Shown: positions 1 to 5,996, counted from the first letter of the stretch. The stretch: 5,996 bases of DNA from Bacteroidales bacterium (GCA_029934875.1 JAOZLK010000302.1:1-5996), one strand, 5' to 3'. Notes: generated by a model from the letters alone, not told the origin. Numbers and translations: made by a program.

Positions 1-1
1 G

Positions 2-118
2 AAGCCCGAGGGAAACACCCTGGGTCTGATCCGCGAAAGAATTGGGGGCTACCTGCCCCTGCAGGTCAGTTCCAAAACCCAACCTGATCTGTTTATCCAT
101 AATCTTGAATTAACTTAA
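2..118 (+). CDS. C-terminal end of an unrecognised protein (partial)
   Basis: This frame is open from the left edge to a TAA at 116-118 and gives 38 residues, ending in PDLFIHNLELT. The other two forward frames reach a stop earlier (TGA at 85-87 and TGA at 27-29). The peptide has ordinary protein composition (RERIGGYLPLQV) and stops just before an A/T-rich intergenic stretch, as expected for a gene end. I do not recognise the family, and too little is present to assign one. There is no hairpin followed by a T-run after the stop. The next gene starts 69 bases later on the same strand, but a promoter-like element overlaps this gene's end, so the two need not share a transcript. Confidence 0.55.
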   Translation, partial: KPEGNTLGLIRERIGGYLPLQVSSKTQPDLFIHNLELT

Positions 119-135
119 TCCAAGATATAAATTTG
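104..135 (+). promoter_or_regulatory. Candidate Bacteroidota-type promoter for the hydrolase gene
   Basis: TAAATTTG at 128-135 fits the Bacteroidota -7 consensus TAnnTTTG exactly. CTTG at 104-107 lies 20 bases upstream, in the place of the -33 TTTG element with one mismatch. The -33 part overlaps the last codons of the preceding gene, and the start codon at 188 (or 233) would leave a leader of about 45 to 90 bases. The spacing and the match to a lineage-specific consensus support it, but such short motifs also occur by chance in A/T-rich DNA. Confidence 0.4.
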
Positions 136-187
136 TTTCCTTTTGCGATGAATAAATGGGTCAAAATTTTGTAAGTTTATGTGAACT

Positions 188-1300
188 ATGCATTTGAGTT
201 TGCATAAAACCGACAAAAAATCGATATCCGGAATGAGGGTTTCTTTGTTTATCATTTTTTTCATGGCATGCTTGAGTGGACAGGCTTTTGCCCAGATTAA
301 AGTAGAGGTCATCGATACCACCAGGCATGGGGTGCATGATATGGGCTACTTCTTCACCAACCGGCCCTTAAAGAAGTCAGATAGCGAAGAGGTGGACTTT
401 CGCAACAGGTGGACCCGACAAACCGGGAACCTTAGATTTTGTCTTTACGATTATGATAATGATTTTTTTCACTTAAAATACCAGGCCACCAAAACCTGCC
501 ACAAATCTGTTTATCCCACCGATTTTGTGGAGGATAATATTTTTTACAAGGTCTATGAAGATCTTCGTTTGGAAAGAGGTATTCATAATATTGTTTTCGT
601 GATTCCGGGCTATGGAAAGACTTTCAAGAAGCAAGTGAATGATTTTATGTATCGCATGCAGGAAACCTATTACGATTCGCTGAGGGGATCCACGGCAATG
701 ATCCTGTTTGCATGGGGTGACCAATCCCTTGCGCCCTTCTATTATAAAGGAAGGCGTTCAGCCAACAGGGCTGCCAACGATTTTGCTATTTTCCAGCAAC
801 TGCTGGAGTCCTTTCAAAACGACTCAGCCTATTTTGCAGATAAGCCCAATGATGTCTCTTTTACCCTGGTATGTAGCTCCATGGGAAACCAGTTACTGAA
901 GCGTTACCTGCTCAAGAGGGAAAAGCAGGGTATTGAACTTGTTAAAAGCTATAAGCGGGTCGTTATGATTGGAAGTGATGCTGGCTGTGACTCCTTTGAG
1001 GATGGCAAGGGCTTTCACAGTATTACTGCAATGACTGATTATGTGCTCATCCTTGTGAACCGGACAGACGGTCCCCTTGGTATTTCCAAGTATATGAATA
1101 TGAAAAACAGGTTGGGCGCGGCAGGTCCCACCAACTGGGAAGAGCTATCGGATAGTATTCATATAATGGATGTTACAAATTTGATTGACTGGCAGGATGT
1201 TTCAACCATGGGACATGACTACCTGCTCAGGAATCCGAAAATTCGAGCAAGATTAATCTATGAAAAGTCTAGGCTCGAACAAGAGGACAAGCAGGAATAG
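188..1300 (+). CDS. Exported alpha/beta hydrolase, DUF900-like
   Basis: A predicted 370-residue secreted serine hydrolase; the substrate is unknown. A hydrophobic stretch at residues 17-35 ending LSGQAFA|Q is a signal peptide. ATG at 233 (Met16) would give a more standard signal peptide and is a credible alternative start; neither start has a Shine-Dalgarno. The fold signatures appear in order: strand and oxyanion-loop region NIVFVIPGYGKTF (134-146), ILFAWGD (172-178), nucleophile elbow LVCSSMGNQLL with Ser231 (227-237), a following strand RVVMIGSDAGCDSF with Asp264 or Asp268 as the likely acid (257-270), and TMGHDYLLRNPKIR with His343 as the likely catalytic histidine (340-353). This order matches the DUF900 group of alpha/beta hydrolases, where the elbow is usually HSMGN. 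The usual HG before the oxyanion loop is PG here, and the elbow is CSSMG, not GxSxG. Residues 36-130 form an N-terminal extension I cannot assign. A 289-base gap separates it from the downstream redox operon, so a shared function is not implied. Confidence 0.8.
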   Translation: MHLSLHKTDKKSISGMRVSLFIIFFMACLSGQAFAQIKVEVIDTTRHGVHDMGYFFTNRPLKKSDSEEVDFRNRWTRQTGNLRFCLYDYDNDFFHLKYQATKTCHKSVYPTDFVEDNIFYKVYEDLRLERGIHNIVFVIPGYGKTFKKQVNDFMYRMQETYYDSLRGSTAMILFAWGDQSLAPFYYKGRRSANRAANDFAIFQQLLESFQNDSAYFADKPNDVSFTLVCSSMGNQLLKRYLLKREKQGIELVKSYKRVVMIGSDAGCDSFEDGKGFHSITAMTDYVLILVNRTDGPLGISKYMNMKNRLGAAGPTNWEELSDSIHIMDVTNLIDWQDVSTMGHDYLLRNPKIRARLIYEKSRLEQEDKQE

Positions 1301-1373
1301 AAATCAGGGTTTAGCCTGCGCTCCGACTGCCATGATCAGTGGATCTTATACAGTAGAATACATTCATGGTGTT

Positions 1374-1482
1374 GAAAAAAACAGCACCTGTTGAATAATA
1401 CAACAGTCTTTGCAAAGCCTTCATAAAGAGATGGTTCACACCTCCTTCAAGGGAGAGGTGTAGAAAAATACAGCAGTATGTG
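1374..1482 (+). repeat. Three short direct-repeat motifs in the operon leader
   Basis: The 20-mers at 1393-1412 and 1463-1482 agree at 16 of 20 positions by eye and lie 70 bases apart. A shorter copy at 1374-1386 (GAAAAAAACAGCA) matches the 1463 copy at 12 of 13 positions and lies 19 bases before the 1393 copy. The common core is GAAWAAWACARCA. They could be binding sites for a regulator of the operon, or chance similarity among A-rich sequences. Confidence 0.35.
1438..1461 (+). other. Hairpin in the operon leader
   Basis: ACACCTC (1438-1444) and GAGGTGT (1455-1461) form a perfect 7-base-pair stem with a 10-base loop. The sequence after it (AGAAAAATAC) has no T-run, so this is not a standard intrinsic terminator on the + strand. 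It may be an operator dyad or an mRNA leader structure. The evidence is limited to the pairing. Confidence 0.35.
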
Positions 1483-1589
1483 AAGATCTTTCGGGAAAGA
1501 GTGCTTGGTTAAAGCGCAGTAAAACAGGCAGATAGGCAGGTATGGCATCATCTTTGAATTGGCTTCAGGGAATTTAAAACATTAAAGTG

Positions 1590-3272
1590 ATGAGAACTTG
1601 CAAAAAAATGATGATCACCATGGTTGTGTTGCTGACTACAATGACAGCCATTTATGCGGCACAGGATCAAGGTGTCGCCGAAGGAGAGGCTGGCATACAA
1701 CTGCGTTGCCTTTCGGAATTTTCAAACCTGGCCAAGGTATTGGCTGAACAATACCAGCAGGAGCATCCGGGAGTAAGTATTCATGTGTCAGACATAGCTG
1801 CCGACAACATTGATGAATTTCTCTCCTCTGGTGGAGTGGCACTCCTGGATAAAGCCTGTCTATCCACCCTGGCTTCAGGATCTGAGTTGAAAATGGTTGT
1901 GGGACGTGATGTGATTGTTCCGGTGATGAATAGCTCTAATCCCCAGGGAGAGCTCATCTCTCAAAAGGGTATTTCTCCACAGCAGTTTGCGTCCATCTTC
2001 ACGGCTGATCGAGCAATGAGATGGGGAGACTTGCTTGGTACGGACGACAAGAGGCCTGTGGAGGCCTATATTCCGCAAAGTAATTGTGCCATCGCCTACA
2101 TGGCTGATTTCACGGGGACAGCTCCGGGAGAGCTCCTTGGAGTCCAGGTGAGTGAGCCGGCTGAAATGATTAGAAAGATCAGGGCTAACAGCAGTGCCAT
2201 TGGCTTCTGTACCCTGGCCAGCCTGGTTGAAATGGAGGAAGAGGGTGAGGATTCAGGCATCAGCATTGTTCCGATTGATATGGACGGGGACGGAAGTCTT
2301 GAGAGCTTTGAAAGTATTTATGGGAGCTATGCGGAGCTGTCCCACGGGATCTTTGTGGGTAAATACCCCAGGGAATTATACAGTAAGTTATATGCTCTTA
2401 GCAGCAGCCTTCCGGCAACAGAGCATGAGACAGCCTTCCTTGAATGGATGATTACAAGGGGCCAGCAGTCCTTTGCTTCAGCCGGAATTCTGAGCATTGA
2501 TTATGGTGAGAGAGCATCCGGATTGCGTCAGCTTCATCCTGAGAGCGGTGTCGTAGCCGACATTCCGGTGGAGGCATCTGCAGGCAGGACCCTTCGTCTC
2601 GTTCTGGCCGGCCTTGTGGCTCTGGCACTGCTGGCCTGGTTGGTCATCGGCCGTTTCGGAAAGACTCAGCTGGCCGGTGGGCTAAGAAATTCAGAACCCG
2701 GTCTCTTGGGAGCAGATGAAGCAGACTTCCCTGCCGGACTCTTTTTCGATCGTTCTCATACCTGGACATTTATGGAGAAGAATGGAAATGTCCGGATTGG
2801 ATTAGATGATTTTATTCAGCGCGTGACCGGTTCTGTGTCTCGCGTGCTCATTAAGTCGCCCGGTGATCAAATAAAGAGGGGAGAGGCCCTTTGTACAATT
2901 GTTCAGCATGGAAAAAAACTTGTGATCAAGTCACCCGTAACGGGAGTGGTGGTAGAGCAAAACGAAGACCTGCTCGAGGATGCTTCCCTCCTTAATACTG
3001 ATCCCTATGCAGAGGGCTGGATTTGTATGGTTGAGCCGGCCAACTGGATGAGTGAAATGAAATCTTATTTCATTGGCGAACCCTATGGCGTCTGGATGAA
3101 GGCTGAGTTTACCCGGCTGAAGGATTTTTTTGCAGTCGGAATAAGAGACAAAAGTTCCCGGAACATGGTTCCGGTGATGCAGGATGGTGGCGAGATCAGG
3201 GATGGTGTCCTTGAGGATTTGGGTCCCGAGCTCTGGGAAGAGTTTCAGTCCAGATTTATCAACTGCAAATAG
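1590..3272 (+). CDS. PstS-like binding domain fused through a TM helix to a GcvH-like domain
   Basis: A 560-residue type I membrane protein. I start it at ATG 1590; an in-frame GTG at 1587 adds one residue and is less likely. Residues 1-24 are a signal peptide (hydrophobic MVVLLTTMTAIYAA). Residues about 35-310 resemble the PstS-type periplasmic solute-binding fold: VPVMNSSNP (110-118), FASIF then MRWGDLLG (133-149), the hinge-like IGFCTLASLV (204-213), and FLEWMITRGQQSFASAGIL near the end. The phosphate-contacting GSG motifs of true PstS are absent, so the ligand is unknown. A perfect EF-hand-type loop (DxDGDGxLxxxE) lies at 230-241. One TM helix at about 337-353 is followed by GcvH-like residues 385-487 (HTW, SPVTG, DPYAEGW), predicted cytoplasmic. 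Gly441 aligns with the lipoyl-lysine; Lys442 and Lys443 follow it. A 70-residue tail ends the protein. It is the first gene of the HybAB-type operon, 40 bases before the ferredoxin gene. Domain calls are firm; function is not known. Confidence 0.85.
   Translation: MRTCKKMMITMVVLLTTMTAIYAAQDQGVAEGEAGIQLRCLSEFSNLAKVLAEQYQQEHPGVSIHVSDIAADNIDEFLSSGGVALLDKACLSTLASGSELKMVVGRDVIVPVMNSSNPQGELISQKGISPQQFASIFTADRAMRWGDLLGTDDKRPVEAYIPQSNCAIAYMADFTGTAPGELLGVQVSEPAEMIRKIRANSSAIGFCTLASLVEMEEEGEDSGISIVPIDMDGDGSLESFESIYGSYAELSHGIFVGKYPRELYSKLYALSSSLPATEHETAFLEWMITRGQQSFASAGILSIDYGERASGLRQLHPESGVVADIPVEASAGRTLRLVLAGLVALALLAWLVIGRFGKTQLAGGLRNSEPGLLGADEADFPAGLFFDRSHTWTFMEKNGNVRIGLDDFIQRVTGSVSRVLIKSPGDQIKRGEALCTIVQHGKKLVIKSPVTGVVVEQNEDLLEDASLLNTDPYAEGWICMVEPANWMSEMKSYFIGEPYGVWMKAEFTRLKDFFAVGIRDKSSRNMVPVMQDGGEIRDGVLEDLGPELWEEFQSRFINCK
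2277..2312 (+). other. EF-hand-type calcium-binding loop within the binding domain
   Basis: Twelve residues (230-241 of the fusion protein) read DMDGDGSLESFE. Asp at positions 1, 3 and 5, Gly at 6, Ser at 7, Leu at 8 and Glu at 12 fit the canonical EF-hand loop. The flanks do not look like a paired EF-hand, so a single structural Ca2+ site in the periplasmic domain, as seen in dockerin-like loops, is more likely than a calcium sensor. Metal binding is inferred from the motif only. Confidence 0.6.
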
Positions 3273-3312
3273 TAATCTAAAATCATTCAATAATCTATCA
3301 AAGTAAAATATT

Positions 3313-4185
3313 ATGGCAATTAACAGACGAAATTTCTTCCGGGCACTGGGAGTTACCGGTGTCGCACTTGGCACCGGTAAGGAGCTCAATGCAGTTCCTG
3401 AGAATTTTGATGATAAAGAGTTTTACGGCATCCTATACGATTCAACACGTTGTGTGGGCTGCCAGAGCTGCGAGGTGGCCTGTGCCCTGGCTCATGATTT
3501 GCCCGAGCCCGATCCGGAAGATTATCCCATGCCAGGAACCATTCGTAAAACCAATGAGACCCGACGGACGGTGGTGAATGCCTATGAGCACGAAGAGCTG
3601 GGGGAAATCTATGTAAAGAGCCAGTGCATGCATTGCAGCCAACCGGCCTGCGCAGCTGCCTGCCTGACCCAGGCCATGAAAAAGACCGAGGAGGGGCCCG
3701 TGATATGGCGTGATAAAAAATGTATGGGATGCAGGTTCTGCATGGTTTCATGCCCCTTCGATGTTCCTAAATTTGAATATCACAGTTCCAATCCCGACAT
3801 TGTGAAGTGCGACATGTGCTTCGACCGCTTGAAGGAGGGTGAGCTCCCCGCCTGTGTAAGTGATTGTCCGGCCGAGGCCCTGGTATTTGGTACACGCCGC
3901 GAATTGATCAAGGAGGCTCGCAGGCGGATCATAGAGAATCCGGATAGCTACTATGATGGAATCTATGGGGAGGATGAGGCCGGGGGAACCGGCTATCTCT
4001 ACCTGTCGCCAGTTCCTTTCGAAGAGCTTGGTTTCAATACAAAACTCCAAAAGAAATCCTATCCTGAGCTCACCAAAGGCTTTCTCTACAGTGTGCCTTC
4101 TGTATTTATCTTATGGCCCGCCATACTGCTGGGAATCCATAATGCTACAAAGAATAATGCTAAATCCTCCGACGATAATGAGTAA
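3313..4185 (+). CDS. hybA: HybA-like periplasmic four-cluster ferredoxin subunit
   Basis: A 290-residue iron-sulphur electron-transfer subunit of the HybA/DsrO/NrfC type. A twin-arginine signal is visible at the N-terminus (NRRNFFRALGVTG, Arg5-Arg6), so the folded protein is exported by Tat. Sixteen cysteines form four [4Fe-4S] sites: C47, C50, C53, C57; C105, C108, C113, C117; C137, C140, C143, C147; and C166, C169, C181, C185. A hydrophobic segment at about 256-275 (ending FILWPAILLGIH) is a C-terminal membrane anchor, a feature that separates HybA from most ferredoxin subunits. Length is slightly below E. coli HybA (about 328). It lies 40 bases after the fusion gene, and its end overlaps the start of the HybB-like gene by 8 bases, indicating coupled translation. 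It probably wires an unseen periplasmic enzyme or cytochrome to the quinone site in the HybB-like protein. The symbol marks the family; there is no hydrogenase in the window, so the name should not be read as proof of one. Confidence 0.9.
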   Translation: MAINRRNFFRALGVTGVALGTGKELNAVPENFDDKEFYGILYDSTRCVGCQSCEVACALAHDLPEPDPEDYPMPGTIRKTNETRRTVVNAYEHEELGEIYVKSQCMHCSQPACAAACLTQAMKKTEEGPVIWRDKKCMGCRFCMVSCPFDVPKFEYHSSNPDIVKCDMCFDRLKEGELPACVSDCPAEALVFGTRRELIKEARRRIIENPDSYYDGIYGEDEAGGTGYLYLSPVPFEELGFNTKLQKKSYPELTKGFLYSVPSVFILWPAILLGIHNATKNNAKSSDDNE

Positions 4186-5404
4186 GACTATACCGACACC
4201 TAAAGACAATGATGGTCAGCCGATTTTTAAATTCTGGCTGAACTCTCTAAAGCCCCACGGGAAAATATTTACACCCTTTAACATGATCTCTGTGCCCATT
4301 ATGATGGTGGGGATCGTGCTCATCGTAATTCGTTTTGTGAAAGGGATTGGGGCCATAACCAACCTGAGCCAGGAGGTGCCCTGGGGATTGTGGATCGGAT
4401 TTGATGTGGTTACCGGGGTTGCCTTTGCCGGTGGCGCTTATGTGGTGACCTTCATGGTTTACATTCTGAATATCCAGAAATATAAACCCATTGTGCGTGT
4501 AACCGTGCTCAATGGCTTCCTGGCCTATGTTTTTTATGCCGGGGCCCTCTTGCTCGACCTGGGTAAACCCTGGAATGTTATCAATCCCATCATCGGGAAC
4601 AACTTCGGTGTAAGTTCCGTTCTCTTCCTGGTGGCCTGGCACTTCCTGCTCTACATGATTGCCCAGCTGATTGAATTCTCTCCTGCCATTGCCGAATGGA
4701 TTGGGGCCAAAAAAGCCCGTAAGATTCTGTCGGGGATGACCGTTGGTGCAGTGATCTTCGGGATCACGCTTTCCACCCTGCACCAGTCAGGACTGGGAGC
4801 ACTGTATCTTATGGCAAAAGAGAAGATCCATCCGCTGTGGTACTCGGAATTCATTCCCATCCTCTTCTTTGTGAGCAGTATTTTTGCCGGTCTTTCCATG
4901 GTTATTTTTGAAGGATCCATTAGCCAGAAGGTCTTCTTTAAGCAGATAAGCGAGAGCGACCACAAGGCCCACAACGGGATTCTTCATGGTTTGTCAAAGA
5001 TCTGTGCATTTACCATGCTGGTTTACTTTTTCCTGCAGGTTGTGGTGTTTGTGCACGGGAAGCACTGGAATTTCCTGGGATCGCGGATGGGAGCCTGGTA
5101 CCTGGTCGAGATGATCGGCTTCGTGATCTTACCCATGATTCTCTGGTTCGTGGCCTATCGCAGGCAAAATATTAGCCTGGTGAAGGTGGCCTCGCTGGTG
5201 ACTATGATCGGTATTATTATCAACCGGCTTAATGTGACTGTGATCGGTTTTAAATGGGATGCGGATGTGCACTATGTGCCATCCTGGATGGAGATTGTAG
5301 TGACCCTGACAGTGCTTTCTTTCGAGATTTGGATTTTCCGCTGGATTGTAAGGCGAATGCCTGTCCTGCGTGAATCCCCTTCATGGGTACCTGCTGATCA
5401 TTAA
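4178..5404 (+). CDS. hybB: HybB/NrfD-family quinone-interacting membrane subunit
   Basis: A 408-residue integral membrane protein with about ten helices (near 36-54, 70-94, 108-126, 146-164, 185-201, 223-243, 271-291, 305-326, 332-350 and 370-391), the number usual for HybB and more than the eight of NrfD/PsrC. HybB signatures include PWGLWIGFDVVTG (68-80), LSTLHQSGLGALY (198-210), HPLWYSEFIP (218-227) and INRLNVTVIGF (348-358). The family exchanges electrons between a partner ferredoxin and quinones in the membrane; despite the old label 'cytochrome b subunit', it carries no heme in characterised members. I chose ATG 4178, which overlaps the HybA-like stop by 8 bases (ATGAGTAA). The frame is open upstream to 3953, but that part lies over the conserved ferredoxin reading frame and gives no HybB-like sequence. 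With the HybA-like protein it should form a membrane redox module; direction of flow and the periplasmic partner are not shown here. Confidence 0.92.
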   Translation: MSKTIPTPKDNDGQPIFKFWLNSLKPHGKIFTPFNMISVPIMMVGIVLIVIRFVKGIGAITNLSQEVPWGLWIGFDVVTGVAFAGGAYVVTFMVYILNIQKYKPIVRVTVLNGFLAYVFYAGALLLDLGKPWNVINPIIGNNFGVSSVLFLVAWHFLLYMIAQLIEFSPAIAEWIGAKKARKILSGMTVGAVIFGITLSTLHQSGLGALYLMAKEKIHPLWYSEFIPILFFVSSIFAGLSMVIFEGSISQKVFFKQISESDHKAHNGILHGLSKICAFTMLVYFFLQVVVFVHGKHWNFLGSRMGAWYLVEMIGFVILPMILWFVAYRRQNISLVKVASLVTMIGIIINRLNVTVIGFKWDADVHYVPSWMEIVVTLTVLSFEIWIFRWIVRRMPVLRESPSWVPADH

Positions 5405-5439
5405 TTTTTATTTGACTTAACAGACTTTAGACTTTTATT

Positions 5440-5996
5440 ATGGACCAATTTGTATATTCAGACATATTCGATACCAAGGGAATTGAATACATTATTGTGA
5501 TTAGCTTCCTGCTTTTGATCATCCCAATATGGAGATTGTTGAACAGGCCTCTTAAGCAGCCAGCCGAAGTGGGGGCTGCGCTGAAGGCCCTTAGCCTGAA
5601 ATCGTTGAGAATCCCCCAGGGACTCCTTTTCAGCAAGAATCATACATGGAGTCACCTGGAGAAATCAGGTGTGGCCAGTGTGGGTATGGACGATCTGCTC
5701 CTCCATCTTACCGGTGGGGTTGAGCTGAAATACCTGAAGGAACAGGAGGAGCGTGTGAAGCGTGGAGAGCCCATTGCAAGGATCACCCAGGAAGGGAAGG
5801 AGCTTGTGATTACTTCGCCCATATCGGGTGAGATCGACCGGGTACATTCCTCACTGGAAGAGGATGCGGGTGCCATCAGCGCTGACCCATACAAGTCCTG
5901 GCTCCTCAGGATCAGGCCGGAGAAGTGGCAGGAGGAGACTGGCAGTGCCCTGATGGCCGATCGTGCATCTGACTGGGTGGAAGAGGAGCTGGGGAG
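5440..5996 (+). CDS. Membrane-tethered GcvH-like protein (3' truncated by window)
   Basis: 185 residues are present and the frame is open at the right edge. The start at ATG 5440 lies 35 bases after the HybB-like stop, in an A/T-rich gap. An acidic N-terminus (MDQFVYSDIFD) precedes one TM helix at about 16-31, followed by WRLLNRPLK; the charge pattern puts the rest in the cytoplasm. Residues about 60-162 are a GcvH-like domain: HTW (68-70), VGMDDLL (81-87), a hairpin QEGKELVI (117-124), SPISG (126-130) and DPYKSW (149-154). It is a clear paralogue of the C-terminal part of the 1590-3272 protein, sharing even the lead-in pattern F/I-P-x-G-L-x-F before HTW. As there, a glycine (119) aligns with the lipoyl-lysine of true H protein and Lys120 follows it. 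The tail resembles the start of the tail in the fusion protein, so roughly 40-50 more residues are expected outside the window. A role in glycine cleavage is unlikely given the TM anchor and the redox-operon context. Confidence 0.82.
   Translation, partial: MDQFVYSDIFDTKGIEYIIVISFLLLIIPIWRLLNRPLKQPAEVGAALKALSLKSLRIPQGLLFSKNHTWSHLEKSGVASVGMDDLLLHLTGGVELKYLKEQEERVKRGEPIARITQEGKELVITSPISGEIDRVHSSLEEDAGAISADPYKSWLLRIRPEKWQEETGSALMADRASDWVEEELG

Larger units (their letters stand above)
1301..1586. other. Non-coding leader before the redox operon
   Basis: I find no convincing gene in this gap. It contains three related short motifs (GAAWAAWACARCA at 1374, 1393 and 1463), a perfect 10-base palindrome CTTTGCAAAG at 1408-1417, a 7-base-pair hairpin at 1438-1461, and an inverted repeat TCTTTC-GG-GAAAGA at 1487-1500. 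No clean TAnnTTTG with a correctly spaced -33 element was found; the closest is CATCTTTG at 1549-1556, which lacks a good partner. No hairpin with a T-tract follows the upstream hydrolase. The gap is long for this compact region, so it probably holds the promoter and control sites of the downstream operon. Confidence 0.5.

Noticed and set aside
1332..1394. Possible 20-residue peptide in the leader
   Set aside because: There is a start and a stop but no ribosome-binding signal, no recognisable motif and no sign of conservation; an open frame this short is expected by chance.
1438..1470. Intrinsic terminator after the hydrolase gene
   Set aside because: The stem is followed by AGAAAAATAC, with no T-run, and the hairpin lies more than 130 bases after the stop codon.
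1590..3272. Phosphate uptake protein PstS
   Set aside because: The binding fold resembles PstS, but the phosphate-contacting GSG-type motifs are missing, no pst transporter genes are nearby, and the protein is anchored and fused to a GcvH-like domain.
2931..3389. Minus-strand open frame of 152 codons
   Set aside because: It lies across the GcvH-like domain and the start of the ferredoxin gene, shows no recognisable motif, and is a shadow of the + strand genes.
3953..4177. Longer start for the HybB-like gene
   Set aside because: The frame is open back to 3953, but that stretch overlaps the conserved ferredoxin frame and its translation does not resemble a HybB N-terminus. ATG 4178 gives a family-like start and an 8-base overlap.
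4247..4783. Minus-strand open frame of 178 codons
   Set aside because: It is antisense to the conserved HybB-like membrane protein; its composition, rich in H, N, G and P, is what the reverse of hydrophobic codons gives.
5440..5996. Genuine glycine cleavage H protein
   Set aside because: It has an N-terminal TM anchor, lacks the aligned lipoyl-lysine, and sits in a redox operon with no gcvT or gcvP in the window.

Overview
The window looks like a chromosomal piece of a Bacteroidota genome. None of the five start codons has a Shine-Dalgarno sequence at the right distance, and the starts sit in A/T-rich leaders. A TAnnTTTG-type promoter element precedes the first complete gene, and signal peptides end in forms such as AFA|Q. 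The assignment rests on these traits and on protein style, so it is probable, not proven; no finer taxon is claimed.

Layout, all genes on the + strand: (1) bases 2-118, the last 38 codons of an unrecognised gene; (2) 188-1300, an exported alpha/beta hydrolase of the DUF900-like type; (3) 1301-1586, a 286-base non-coding leader with short repeats and dyads; (4) 1590-3272, a three-part protein made of a periplasmic PstS-like binding domain, one transmembrane helix and a cytoplasmic glycine-cleavage-H-like (GcvH-like) domain; (5) 3313-4185, a Tat-exported HybA-like ferredoxin with four [4Fe-4S] sites and a C-terminal membrane anchor; (6) 4178-5404, a HybB/NrfD-family quinone-interacting membrane protein of about ten helices; (7) 5440-5996, a second membrane-tethered GcvH-like protein, cut by the window edge.

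Genes 4 to 7 are tightly packed (gaps of 40 and 35 bases and one 8-base overlap) and probably form one operon. HybA and HybB are a known pairing that passes electrons between periplasmic iron-sulphur clusters and the quinone pool. The unusual part is that this pair is bracketed by two proteins whose GcvH-like domains are predicted to hang from the membrane into the cytoplasm, one of them joined through the membrane to a ligand-binding domain. Both GcvH-like domains keep the H-protein fold signatures, but a glycine aligns with the lipoyl-lysine and a lysine sits one residue later. The pair may therefore not work as ordinary lipoyl carriers. No catalytic hydrogenase or molybdopterin subunit is present in the window. 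The operon continues past the right edge, so its substrate and full composition cannot be read here. The upstream hydrolase is probably a separate transcription unit.
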